A stretch of 64,000 nucleotides of DNA from CAVPTL01 sp963729195. Its GTDB lineage: Bacteria; Actinomycetota; Thermoleophilia; Gaiellales; JAICJC01. Within the stretch, counting starts at the first letter, position 1; each line of letters opens with the position of its first letter. The stretch spans positions 45,982 through 109,981 of the forward strand of contig CAVSNF010000006.1 in assembly GCA_963729195.1 (NCBI GenBank). The letters are read 5' to 3'. The translations under genes and the position numbers were made by a program. The notes below the pieces were generated by a model. It was given only the letters and a program-made list of their open reading frames with translations, ran no database searches and was not told where the DNA came from. This document shows, piece after piece, positions 8,248 through 16,483 of the stretch.

Positions 8248-9326
8248 ACGCTGGCCGGCGGCTGCGCAGTCGACCCGCGTACGACGATCTCGGGCGGCGT
8301 CTCGATGATCACGTCGTCGACAGCCTCCCCACGGATCCGTTTGATGAGCTGGGCAACGGCTGTCTCGGCGACTTCGCGCATCGGCATCCGCACGACGGTC
8401 AGCGGCGGGTCGAGATAGGCCGCGAGCGGTGCGTCCTGCATCGCCACCAGCGACACGTCGCCCGGGAGCGCGAAGCCGCCCGCGCGCAGCGCCGCCATCG
8501 CGCCGACGGCTTGCGCGATGCTCCCGAGCACGATCGCCGTGGGCGGCGCGGGGCGGCTCATCAGCTCCTGCGCCGCGCCGAAACCGGCGTCCTCGGTCGA
8601 GCCGGCGTCGAGTATCTCGCCGCTCGAGGTCAGGTTGTGCCGGGCAAGGGAGTGAGAGTACGCCTCACGCCGCCGCGTCGACGCGTCGCTCTTGGCCGCT
8701 CCGGCCACGTAGGAGAGTGCGGTGTGGCCGAGCCCGACGAGGTGGTCGACGGCTAGCGCCACTCCGGCGGCGTCGTCTGCCGACACCGAGAGCGCGCCGG
8801 TACCCGGGCGCCAGTCGATCAACACGAACGGCATCTGGCGCTCGGTCAGTTCGTCCACCAGGTACGAGTCCGCATCGCCGGCGGCCATCACCAGCCCGTC
8901 CACCCGTCGTTCGAGCAGTAGCCGGCGGTGTGCCGAGCCGTTTGAACGCAGGTCGTTGGCGTCGGCGAGGAGTACCACATAGCCGTCCTTTGCGGCCTGG
9001 CGCTCGGCGCCCTGGATCAGGTCGACGCTGCCTGCGCCGCTCACATCTGAGAGCACCAGCCCGAGCGTCGTGGTGCCACGCATGCGCAGTCCGCGGGCGA
9101 ACGCGTTGGGTGTGTATCCGAGCTCGCGGGCAGCCTCTCGCACCCGGTCGCGGGTCTCGGCCCGCGCCGACAGCGTGGGGTCGTCGTTGAGAATCCGCGA
9201 GGCGATCGAGGGGTTCACCCCTGCGGCCGCGGCCACGTCGCGCAGACGCGCTGGTGCCGCAGCCTCTGGGCCTGCCGGTGTCCCACGGGACTTCCCACGC
9301 GTGGAATTGGGTTCGCTCTTGGCCAT
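8244..9326 (-). CDS. LacI-family transcriptional regulator B
   Basis: A 360-residue protein from ATG 9326, preceded by CAGGAG; a longer TTG start at 9392 is less likely. The N-terminal helix-turn-helix is clear (LRDVAAAAGVNPSIASRILN, hinge helix PNAFARGLRMRGTTTLG), followed by the effector-binding domain. It is the middle of three tandem lacI-like genes and is coupled by ATGA to the HTH-less one. It probably binds the 14-bp palindromes found in front of the neighbouring catabolic operons; which of regulators A and B does so cannot be told from sequence. Confidence 0.9.
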   Translation of the reverse strand: MAKSEPNSTRGKSRGTPAGPEAAAPARLRDVAAAAGVNPSIASRILNDDPTLSARAETRDRVREAARELGYTPNAFARGLRMRGTTTLGLVLSDVSGAGSVDLIQGAERQAAKDGYVVLLADANDLRSNGSAHRRLLLERRVDGLVMAAGDADSYLVDELTERQMPFVLIDWRPGTGALSVSADDAAGVALAVDHLVGLGHTALSYVAGAAKSDASTRRREAYSHSLARHNLTSSGEILDAGSTEDAGFGAAQELMSRPAPPTAIVLGSIAQAVGAMAALRAGGFALPGDVSLVAMQDAPLAAYLDPPLTVVRMPMREVAETAVAQLIKRIRGEAVDDVIIETPPEIVVRGSTAQPPASV

Positions 9327-9388
9327 AACGTGGCTCCTGCCGCCAACGACTCGGACAGCACGAATCGTCCCGTGGCCGGCCGGCGAAG

Positions 9389-10450
9389 TCAAATTCGCCC
9401 GCCCGGCGGTGGGCCGGTGGATCGGCGCACAACCACAGTTGGCCGGGTCTGGAGTACCCGGCTCTCGACCGCCTTGCCATCAATCCGGTCAATCAGCGCC
9501 TTGACCCCGAGCTCGGCCATCTCGCCGAGCGGCATCCGCACCGTGGTTAGCGGGGGCTGCACGTATGCCGCAAGCGGGGCGTCATGGAAGGCCACCACCG
9601 ACACGTCCTCAGGGACTCGGATACCCGCGCCGGCGAGCGCCGCGAGCACGCCGATCGCCGCAGCCACACTCCACACCGCAACGGCGGTGGGACGCTCTGG
9701 CCAGCGCCGGAGGAGTTCCTCGCACGCAGCGTATCCGCCGGCCTCGTCGAACGACGATTCCACGATCCGGTCGCGCCACTCCTCCAGCCCGGCGGCACGC
9801 AGCGCGCTCACGAATCCCTCGAGCCGGCGGTGGGCAGTGTCGGCGTCGCTCGGACCCGAGACGTAGCCGATATCCGTGTGGCCGAGTTCGATCAGATGCT
9901 CGACGCCCATGCGCATGCCAAGGGCGTCGTCGATCGTCACGCTCGGTGCCAGCGACCCCGCGCGGCGATTGACCAGGATCAGCGGCAGGTCGGTGTTCAG
10001 AATCTCTCGCAGCAGCGGCTCGGCAGTGGACGCGCTCGCGAGCATCAGCCCGTCGACTCGCCCTTCCAGCAGCAACCGGTGGTACGCCTGGCCCGCCTGC
10101 ATGAACTCCTCGGCGTCGGCGATCAAGAGCACGTAGCCGGCCTCCGACGCGGCCCGCTCGGCGCCTTTGATGATCTCGGAGTTGACGGGGTAGGCGAGGT
10201 TGGGGATGACCAGGCCGATGGTGGTCGTGCGCTGCGACTTGAGCCCGCGGGCCGCGGCGTTCGGCCGGTAGTTGAGCTCGGCCGCCGCCGCGAGGATTCG
10301 CTGCCTGGTTTCGGGCCGCACCCCGACGGTCGGGTCGTCGTTGAGCACGCGTGAGGCGATCGAGGTACCGACACCGGCGCGCTCGGCGACGTCGACGAGG
10401 CGAGCGACACGGCGCTGGGGCCCGCTTCGGGTTGTGCCGTCGGATGTCAT
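9389..10450 (-). CDS. LacI-family transcriptional regulator A
   Basis: A 353-residue protein from ATG 10450, just after GGGTGGG. The HTH is RLVDVAERAGVGTSIASRVL and the hinge PNAAARGLKSQRTTTIG; the effector domain follows with the same landmarks as regulators B and C. The frame continues upstream, but the HTH sits correctly only with this start. The ATG overlaps the stop of a truncated E1-alpha fragment. The divergently transcribed SDR operon has a LacI-type palindrome at its promoter, so control of the island is likely. Confidence 0.9.
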   Translation of the reverse strand: MTSDGTTRSGPQRRVARLVDVAERAGVGTSIASRVLNDDPTVGVRPETRQRILAAAAELNYRPNAAARGLKSQRTTTIGLVIPNLAYPVNSEIIKGAERAASEAGYVLLIADAEEFMQAGQAYHRLLLEGRVDGLMLASASTAEPLLREILNTDLPLILVNRRAGSLAPSVTIDDALGMRMGVEHLIELGHTDIGYVSGPSDADTAHRRLEGFVSALRAAGLEEWRDRIVESSFDEAGGYAACEELLRRWPERPTAVAVWSVAAAIGVLAALAGAGIRVPEDVSVVAFHDAPLAAYVQPPLTTVRMPLGEMAELGVKALIDRIDGKAVESRVLQTRPTVVVRRSTGPPPGGRI

Positions 10451-10653
10451 CGTGGCCCACCCAGCATCGGCTTGAGTGTTAGCTCGAGCCGGCGGGCACC
10501 GAGGTCGAGGGAGCCAATCTGTAGTGCGAGCGCTTCCTGCCCGGTGCACAGGTGCAGCGAGCCCTGCACCGTCCGGTCGGCGTTGAGTGCGGGCAGGGTC
10601 TCGCCGACCCGCCGGATGCGGTAGCACCGCCGCACCGCCTCCTCCTGCCGCAC
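10447..10653 (-). pseudogene. Fragment of a thiamine-dependent dehydrogenase E1-alpha gene
   Basis: A 68-residue open frame with GTG start and a G-rich ribosome-binding site. Residues 8-42 match the start of pyruvate/acetoin dehydrogenase E1-alpha subunits (RRCYRIRRVGETLPALN, then GSLHLCTGQEALAL). After the conserved GQEA the family sequence stops and about 25 unrelated residues follow. Full-length E1-alpha is about 320-360 residues, so most of the gene is missing. The stop overlaps the ATG of lacI A. It looks like a deletion scar joining an old dehydrogenase gene to the regulator cluster. Confidence 0.65.
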
Positions 10654-10735
10654 GCTCGCACCCCCTTCAGGCCCAGCCGAACACTTGCCCCCAAGGGGCT
10701 TTTGCGACCTGCGTCACCCCCGCATGGAGGGCGAT

Positions 10736-10764
10736 TTGACTTTGATCAGCCGGTTGATCATAAT
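10736..10764 (+). promoter_or_regulatory. Promoter of SDR/MBL/cupin operon
   Basis: TTGACT (10736-10741) and CATAAT (10759-10764) lie 17 bases apart, a strong sigma-70-type match, 30 bases before the start at 10794. The spacer itself holds an almost perfect palindrome, GATCAGCCGGTTGATC (10744-10759). A LacI-type operator follows directly. Confidence 0.65.
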
Positions 10765-10767
10765 CGC

Positions 10768-10784
10768 TGAAAAATCGGTTTTCA
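10768..10784. promoter_or_regulatory. LacI-type operator 1
   Basis: TGAAAAATCGGTTTTCA just after the -10 element. The 14-base core AAAAATCGGTTTTC differs at two positions from the perfect palindrome at 22688-22701. It sits where a bound repressor would cover the transcription start of the SDR/MBL/cupin operon, and overlaps the upstream edge of the AAGGAGG ribosome-binding site. Confidence 0.65.
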
Positions 10785-10793
10785 AGGAGGTTT

Positions 10794-11588
10794 GTGGCAC
10801 CCGATCGACATACCGGCAAGGTCGTGCTCGTCACGGGCGGCGGGAGCGGAATCGGCCGCGCGACGGCTCACCGGTTCGCTCGGGAGGGCGCCGCTGCAAT
10901 CCACGTGGTCGACCACTTCGCCGACCGAGCGGAGCGGGTCGCGGGCGAGTTGCAGGAACTCGGTGTGCGCTCGACCGCAATCACCGCGGAACTTGCCGAG
11001 CTCGCGGGCTGCCACCAGGCGGTCGACGCTGTGCTCGAGGCTGAGGGCCGTCTCGATGTGGTCGTCTCGAACGCCGCGGCGTGGACCGAGGAACCGTTCC
11101 TCGAGATGAAGGACGAGTCCTGGCTCAAGGTCATCGGGGTCAACCTGACCGCCTACTTCCGCGTGGCCCAGCGCGCCGCCCAGGCGATGGCGAAGGCCGG
11201 CGAGGGGGGCGTGATCCTGTTCACCGCATCGATCTCTTCGCTCGGTGCGAGCCCCGAGTTCGCTCACTACTCAGCGGCCAAGGCGGGCGTTGCGAACCTC
11301 ACCCAAACGATGGCGATCGAGCTCGCGCCGCACCGCATCCGCGTCAATGCCGTGAGCCCCGGCCCGGCTGATACGCAACAGTCGGTCGACCTCGTCGGCG
11401 CCGAGCTGATGGACAAGTGGCGTGCCGAAGGCTTTCCTGTCGTACCGCTCAACCGGCTTGCCTCGGCCGAAGACATCGCAGCGGCGTTCTCGTATCTCGC
11501 CTCCGACGATGCCGGTTACGTCACCGGAGTCAACCTGGTTGTCGACGGCGGTCTCACCGCACACGCCTACTCGGTGCCGGAGAGCTAA
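10794..11588 (+). CDS. Short-chain dehydrogenase/reductase (SDR 1)
   Basis: A 264-residue protein from GTG with an excellent AAGGAGG site. It has the NAD(P) motif TGGGSGIG (about 15-22), NAA of the NNAG position, catalytic Ser in FTASISS and YSAAK, and the classical C-terminal NLVVDGGL. It should oxidise or reduce an alcohol/ketone in the cytoplasm. A close paralogue (SDR 2, 21798-22595) shares the tail VSPGP-DTQ-S-DLVG. It heads an operon with an MBL hydrolase and a cupin, under a LacI-type operator. Confidence 0.92.
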   Translation: MAPDRHTGKVVLVTGGGSGIGRATAHRFAREGAAAIHVVDHFADRAERVAGELQELGVRSTAITAELAELAGCHQAVDAVLEAEGRLDVVVSNAAAWTEEPFLEMKDESWLKVIGVNLTAYFRVAQRAAQAMAKAGEGGVILFTASISSLGASPEFAHYSAAKAGVANLTQTMAIELAPHRIRVNAVSPGPADTQQSVDLVGAELMDKWRAEGFPVVPLNRLASAEDIAAAFSYLASDDAGYVTGVNLVVDGGLTAHAYSVPES

Positions 11589-11590
11589 CC

Positions 11591-12334
11591 ATGAAGCTCA
11601 CCGATGACGTGTATCTGGTCGGCGGCGGAGACTATGGTTTCAACCTTTCACACCGGCTCGACTGCCATGTGTACGTCGTGGATGGCGGTGACGAGCTGGT
11701 GATGATCGACGCCGGCTTTGGACCCGGTACCGAGCGCATCCTCGAACTGATGGAGGCCGACGGGCTCGACCCGCGCCGGGTTTCGAAGATCGTGATTACC
11801 CACTACCACGCCGACCACGCCGGCGGGTGCGCCGCGATGGTCGACGCGACCGGAGCCGAGCTGTGGGCACCGGCCGAAGCGGCCCAGGCGATCCGCACGG
11901 GAGACGCCGACGCCATCGGCCTCACGTGGGCGCAGTCATTTGGCTTCTACCCCGACGACTACGTGTGGCAGGCGTGCGACGTCGCCACCGAGTTCGCCGA
12001 CGGCGACCGCATCCATGTGGGCGAGCTCGTGCTCGAGGCGGTGTCGACCCCCGGCCACTGCACCGGCCACCACGTGCTGAGGCTCGCCGGCCGCATGCGC
12101 AGCTACCTGTTCGCGTCCGATCTCGTGTTCTGGGGTGGGGCGATCATTTTGCAGAACGTGCCCGACTCCAACGTCCAGGAGTACGCGGCGTCAATGAACC
12201 GTGCGCTCGAGCTGGAGTTCGACGCGCTGTTGCCGGGCCACCACATGATCTCGCTCGAGAACGGCCGCCGGCACGTGGAGGCTGCTGCGCGTGACTTCAA
12301 CCGCATCGGCCTCCCGCGCGACTTGCTCCGATAG
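11591..12334 (+). CDS. Metallo-beta-lactamase-fold hydrolase (MBL 1)
   Basis: A 247-residue protein starting two bases after the SDR stop. The dinuclear zinc motif THYHADHAGG (about residues 75-84) is present, followed by STPGHCTGHHV, ASDLVFWGG and LLPGHHMIS. It belongs to the broad glyoxalase II/lactonase-like MBL group and may hydrolyse a thioester, lactone or ester. Its N-terminus (LTDDVYLVGGG) matches that of MBL 2 (21038-21790), so the SDR-MBL pair is duplicated in the island. Confidence 0.9.
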   Translation: MKLTDDVYLVGGGDYGFNLSHRLDCHVYVVDGGDELVMIDAGFGPGTERILELMEADGLDPRRVSKIVITHYHADHAGGCAAMVDATGAELWAPAEAAQAIRTGDADAIGLTWAQSFGFYPDDYVWQACDVATEFADGDRIHVGELVLEAVSTPGHCTGHHVLRLAGRMRSYLFASDLVFWGGAIILQNVPDSNVQEYAASMNRALELEFDALLPGHHMISLENGRRHVEAAARDFNRIGLPRDLLR

Positions 12335-12343
12335 GAAGGGGAC

Positions 12344-12724
12344 ATGATGGCGACATACGCAGAACCGCACGCCGAGACCACGATTGCCTCGGCCGACCTG
12401 GACCCGTGGCCGCTCCCGGCAGAGTGGGTGCTCGAGGGCCACCCGACACCCTCAGGCGCGGTGTTGAGTCGTTCCGACGACTCGCGCATCATCCGCGGTG
12501 TGTGGGAGTGCACGCCCGGCAAATTCACGTGGACCTTCAGCTACGACGAGACGCTGGTTGTGGTGGACGGCCGCGCCACCGTGGAGCTCGACACCGGTGA
12601 GACGGTCGACCTTGCGCCCGGAGTGATGGCCTTTTTCGGCCGAGGCCACGAGGCCACCTGGACGGTGCACGAGACCCTGCGCAAGGGATTCCACGCCGAC
12701 TCCCCCGACCCGCTGCCGTTCTAG
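12344..12724 (+). CDS. Cupin domain protein (cupin_3/DUF861-like)
   Basis: A 126-residue single-domain cupin. Central features are GVWECTPGKFTWTFSYDETLVV, split here as GVWECTPG and FTWTFSYDETLVV, then GRATVELDTGETVDLAPG. This is the plan of the cupin_3 family that includes ureidoglycine aminohydrolase-like and many uncharacterised small cupins. The glutamate in YDET may bind a metal, but the usual HxH pair is missing. It closes the SDR/MBL operon; an isomerase or sensor role for the same substrate is possible. Confidence 0.8.
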   Translation: MMATYAEPHAETTIASADLDPWPLPAEWVLEGHPTPSGAVLSRSDDSRIIRGVWECTPGKFTWTFSYDETLVVVDGRATVELDTGETVDLAPGVMAFFGRGHEATWTVHETLRKGFHADSPDPLPF

Positions 12725-12763
12725 ATGGTGCTCGATATCTCCGCGAGGGCAGAAACGGGATGT

Positions 12764-12792
12764 TTGACAAACCGGGATACGTATTGGAGAAT
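12764..12792 (+). promoter_or_regulatory. Promoter of the peptide-type ABC transporter operon
   Basis: TTGACA (12764-12769), 17-base spacer, then GAGAAT (12787-12792) as a weak -10 that is itself the left half of a LacI-type operator. The transporter gene starts 78 bases further on. Confidence 0.6.
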
Positions 12793-12800
12793 CGATTTTC
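12787..12800. promoter_or_regulatory. LacI-type operator 2
   Basis: GAGAATCGATTTTC, identical to the sites at 22667-22680 and 26430-26443. It overlaps the predicted -10 element of the ABC transporter operon, a typical repressor position. Confidence 0.7.
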
Positions 12801-12869
12801 CTCTGGCCGGGCAAGCGTACCCGCCAACTCACCCACGACCTGTCCTGCGGCATGACCGAAGGAGGAGGA

Positions 12870-14600
12870 ATGGCTCCGGAATCCGGATCTGAGCACCCAG
12901 TCGAGGGGCTCATCGACGACTACCTCGCCAGGCGCGTCAGCCGTCGGGCGTTCTTCCGGCGCGCGGGAGCCCTGGGCCTGTCGGTCAGCGCTGCGGCGTC
13001 CATCCTGGCCGCATGCGGCGGTGGACGCAGCGGAGAGTCGAGCGGCACCGCCTCGGTCACCACCGGCGGCGGTTCGACCAACGCCGGACCGGTGCAGAAG
13101 GGCGGGCAGTTGATCGAAGGCTACGACCGCGACTTCTCACCGCTCAACCCGGTCCTCACCCCATGGGATGATCCCGGATTCGTCGCGGTGTACGAGTATC
13201 CGCTGGTGCGAGACGCCCACGGTCAGTACAAGGCGTCCTTGTTCCAGTCGTGGGATATCTCGTCCGATCTGTTGACGTGGACGTTCACACTCCAGCCGGG
13301 CCTCAAGTTCCAGAGCGGCGCCGTCGCCAACGCCCAGGCGGTCGCCGACAACTTCAACGTCTTCCGCGACCCGAACAAGGGCCAGAACGCGATCTTCTGG
13401 CCGGCTGTCAAGAACGTGACTGCACCCGACCCCACCACGGTCGTGGTCACCATGCACACGCCGTTCACCGCCTTCCCCGAGACGCTCGCGACCGAGAACT
13501 CGATGTTATGCAATCTCCAGCAGGTGCAGCAGCTCGGCGACAACTATGGCGTCACCGGGGCCGACGGCACGGGGCCGTTCACCCTCAAGTCCTATCAGCC
13601 GGGTACGGCCGTCGTGGTCGACCGCTGGGCCGATTACCCCGGCAGCGGGATCCCTTACGTGACCAACAAGGGTCCGGCATACCTCGACTCGGTCAAGTGG
13701 GTTCCGATCGTTGAGGTCGGCCGCCGCGCCGACGAGATCGAGACCGGCAGCGTCAACGTGGTCAAGAACCCTGCGCCGCAGGACATCACGCGCCTGCAGG
13801 GCAATTCCAACCTGGTCACGACCGAGTTTCCCGCGCTTGCGAACTTCTGGATCTCGCTCGACTGCTCGCTCTCGGAACTCGGCTTCGACGACGTGCGGGT
13901 GCGTCAGGCGATCTCGCACGCGATTGACCGTAAGTCGCTGGCCGAGTCGCTCTATTTTGGCCACGCTATCGGCACTCCTGGCCCGATCGCGCCCAACGTC
14001 CGCTGGTACGACAAGGGTGTCGAGGCGTATAACCAGTTCGACCTCGACAAGACGGCCTCATTGCTCGACGCCGCCGGCTGGAAGATGGGCTCGGGCGGGG
14101 TGCGCGAGAAGAACGGTGTCAAGCTTTCGTGGACACATCTCGCGGACAGTGGCCAGCCCACCACCTCGCCGGTCATCGACCAGGCGGTCGTGGCCATGCT
14201 CGCCAAGGCGGGGATCGACATGAAGCTCAAGGTCGTCGATGACGCCACCTTCAACTCGCAGGTCTACGCGGGCACCAAGCACCCCGCCTCGTGGAGCTAC
14301 GAGTGGCTGTGGTCGTCGCCGATCGACCTGCTCGTGTATTTCCACGTCGTGCCGAGCGACGCCTACAACGGGTCGATCCCGCAGGTGAAACAGGCGTGCG
14401 CGGCGTGGCAGAGCGCCGGCAGCATCGACGAGATGGCTCAGGCGGCGAGCGCATTGCAGCTCTCGTGGGCCAAGTACCTACCGAAAATCCCGATCCTGAC
14501 GACGTATAACACCTGGGTCGCGCAGGACTCGGTGATTGGGTACAACCCAATCTCATCGATGCTGTACCCGCTCTACAACGATGTCTGGATCAAGTCATAG
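12870..14600 (+). CDS. Peptide/nickel-type ABC transporter solute-binding lipoprotein
   Basis: About 576 residues from ATG 12870, which sits 4 bases after AAGGAGG; an ATG at 12852 is the alternative. The N-terminus has a Tat-like motif (SRRAFFRRAGALGL) and a lipobox LAAC with Cys49, then a Ser/Gly linker. The rest is the SBP_bac_5 (DppA/OppA) fold, with FTLQPGLKFQSG and the GTGPFTLKSY segment. It should be anchored outside the membrane and deliver an oligopeptide-like or otherwise organic ligand to the permeases downstream. It is under a LacI-type operator. Confidence 0.93.
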   Translation: MAPESGSEHPVEGLIDDYLARRVSRRAFFRRAGALGLSVSAAASILAACGGGRSGESSGTASVTTGGGSTNAGPVQKGGQLIEGYDRDFSPLNPVLTPWDDPGFVAVYEYPLVRDAHGQYKASLFQSWDISSDLLTWTFTLQPGLKFQSGAVANAQAVADNFNVFRDPNKGQNAIFWPAVKNVTAPDPTTVVVTMHTPFTAFPETLATENSMLCNLQQVQQLGDNYGVTGADGTGPFTLKSYQPGTAVVVDRWADYPGSGIPYVTNKGPAYLDSVKWVPIVEVGRRADEIETGSVNVVKNPAPQDITRLQGNSNLVTTEFPALANFWISLDCSLSELGFDDVRVRQAISHAIDRKSLAESLYFGHAIGTPGPIAPNVRWYDKGVEAYNQFDLDKTASLLDAAGWKMGSGGVREKNGVKLSWTHLADSGQPTTSPVIDQAVVAMLAKAGIDMKLKVVDDATFNSQVYAGTKHPASWSYEWLWSSPIDLLVYFHVVPSDAYNGSIPQVKQACAAWQSAGSIDEMAQAASALQLSWAKYLPKIPILTTYNTWVAQDSVIGYNPISSMLYPLYNDVWIKS

Positions 14601-14606
14601 CTCCGT

Positions 14607-14624
14607 GCCCGGCTTCGGCCGGGC
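14607..14624 (+). terminator. TTCG-tetraloop hairpin between binding-protein and permease genes
   Basis: GCCCGGC-TTCG-GCCGGGC, a 7-bp perfect stem capped by the very stable TTCG loop, directly after the binding-protein stop. No T-run follows, so it is more likely an RNA-stability or partial-termination element that favours the binding-protein message over the permease genes. Confidence 0.5.
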
Positions 14625-14636
14625 CGGAAAGGTGTA

Positions 14637-15569
14637 GTGGCGACCTTTATCGTCCGTCGGGCGGCCTATTCGCTGCTGCTCCTGTTTTTCGCATCGCTGT
14701 TGGTGTTTTACGGGCTCCGCGTGGCTCCCGGTGACATCGTCACCGCCATCGCGTCGCCCACCAATGCGCATCAGATCCGAGTCAACCTGAACGAGCGGCT
14801 GGGCCTCGACAAGCCCCTGCCCGTGCAGTACTTCGTGTTCGTCTCCCACCTGTTGCGAGGGGATCCCGGCGTGTCGGTCGTCAACGGCGCGCCGGTGAGC
14901 ACGATCATCGAGCAGTCGGGTCCCAAGACACTCGCCCTGGGGCTCTCGGCCGCGATCCTCACCTACGCCCTGGCGATCCCGCTGGGGGTGGTTGCGGCGG
15001 CACGCCGCAACCGCCTGCTCGACCACGGCGTGCGCTTGAGCGTGGTGCTCCTGATGGGAATCCCAAACTTCTTCCTGGCGGTGCTCCTGATCCAGTTCTT
15101 CGGTGTCCAGCTCGGCTGGCTGCCGGTGGCGGGGCCGGGCGACTGGAAGCACCTCGTCCTGCCGGCGATCGTCCTGTGCGTCGAGTCGGTGGCGCTCAAC
15201 CTGCGGTTGATGCGCTCATCCGTGCTGGAGGAGCTCTCGCTCGACTACATGCGCACGCTGCGGGCCAAGGGCCTCGGTGAGAAGCGGATCCTGTGGGTGC
15301 ACGCATTTCGCAACGCGCTCACACCGGTGGTTGCGCTCGCCGGCGTGATCCTGCCGACACTGCTCGGTTACACGCTCGTGGTCGAGACGATCTTTCGCTT
15401 CGAGGGGCTCGGCTACCAGCTGGTACAGGGCATCATCCACCGCGACTACGCGCTGGCCCAGACGCTCGCGCTGATGTTCACGGCGATGGTGATCTTCTTC
15501 AACTTCCTTGCTGACGTGGCCCACCAGCTGATCGATCCTCGCGTCCGCGACCAGATCAGGGGCAACTGA
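14637..15569 (+). CDS. ABC transporter permease, DppB-type
   Basis: A 310-residue protein from GTG with GGAAAGG upstream. It has six helices and the BPD_transp_1 domain, with the cytoplasmic EAA loop around YMRTLRAKGLGEKRILWVHAFRN (split: YMRTLRAKGLGEKR, HAFRNALTP). The N-terminal helix and FYGLRVAPGD segment are typical of DppB/OppB. It forms the membrane channel together with the next gene, whose ATG overlaps this stop (TGATG). Confidence 0.92.
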   Translation: MATFIVRRAAYSLLLLFFASLLVFYGLRVAPGDIVTAIASPTNAHQIRVNLNERLGLDKPLPVQYFVFVSHLLRGDPGVSVVNGAPVSTIIEQSGPKTLALGLSAAILTYALAIPLGVVAAARRNRLLDHGVRLSVVLLMGIPNFFLAVLLIQFFGVQLGWLPVAGPGDWKHLVLPAIVLCVESVALNLRLMRSSVLEELSLDYMRTLRAKGLGEKRILWVHAFRNALTPVVALAGVILPTLLGYTLVVETIFRFEGLGYQLVQGIIHRDYALAQTLALMFTAMVIFFNFLADVAHQLIDPRVRDQIRGN

Positions 15570-16483
15570 TGGCGTCGGCCCAAGAGCTTGTCGTCGAGTC
15601 GACTGAGGATCTGCTTGATACCTCGAGCGGGTTCCGAGACGCGCTCTCGCTGCTGTATGCGAACAAGGCTGGGCTATTCGGCGCGATCGTCACGGCGATT
15701 GTGCTCATCATCGGCTGCATCGGGGCGATCGTGCTCGCGGTGCCCTCGCTGCACCACCTGTACCTCGATCAGAACCTGTCCGAGGCTTTGTTCGCACCTG
15801 GGATCGGCGGGCACGTGCTGGGCACCGACGAATACGGCCGCGACATCCTGTGGCGCGCCGTTGCCGGCACCGGCATCTCGCTGCTCGTGGCCGTCATCAC
15901 CACCACCTTCACCCTCGTGCTTGGGCTCACCTTGGGGTCGATCGCCGGCTACTTCGGCGGCAAGTTCGACACCTGTATCGCCGCCTTGATCGACCTCACC
16001 TGGGGCTTCCCGCTGCTGCTGGTCGCGGTCGTCTTCGCCGGCATGCTCGGACCGGGCCTGCGGCCGGTGATCCTGGCGATCGGCGTGGTCATCTGGGCGG
16101 GCTTCGCGCGGGTCGTACGCGCCCAGGTGCGGTCGATGCGCGAGCGCGAATTCGTCGAGGCGGCCCGCGCACTTGGCACCCCGGCCCACATGATCATCAT
16201 CAAGCACATGCTCCCGAACATCCTTGGCACGGTGCTGGTGATGGCCTCGTACTACGTGGCGGTGAGCGTGATCGCCGAGGCGGCGTTCTCCTTCATCGGC
16301 CTCGGCGCCCAACCGCCGACTCCCAGCCTGGGCCAGATGATTGCCGACGGTACCAACTACTTCAGCACGAGCTTCTGGCCCGCGGTCGTCCCCGGCGTCA
16401 TGATCGCGCTGATCGTGCTCGGCCTGAACCTCCTCGGCGACGGCCTGCGCGACATCTTCGACCCCAGGTTGAGGCGGTTGTGA
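15569..16483 (+). CDS. ABC transporter permease, DppC-type
   Basis: A 304-residue protein starting in the stop codon of the DppB-type gene. It has an N-terminal OppC_N-type helix, then HVLGTDEYGRDILWR, the standard entry to the DppC permease domain, and the EAA loop VEAARALGTPAHMIIIKH. The C-terminus DGLRDIFDPRLRRL is also typical. It is the second half of the transport channel. Confidence 0.92.
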   Translation: MASAQELVVESTEDLLDTSSGFRDALSLLYANKAGLFGAIVTAIVLIIGCIGAIVLAVPSLHHLYLDQNLSEALFAPGIGGHVLGTDEYGRDILWRAVAGTGISLLVAVITTTFTLVLGLTLGSIAGYFGGKFDTCIAALIDLTWGFPLLLVAVVFAGMLGPGLRPVILAIGVVIWAGFARVVRAQVRSMREREFVEAARALGTPAHMIIIKHMLPNILGTVLVMASYYVAVSVIAEAAFSFIGLGAQPPTPSLGQMIADGTNYFSTSFWPAVVPGVMIALIVLGLNLLGDGLRDIFDPRLRRL

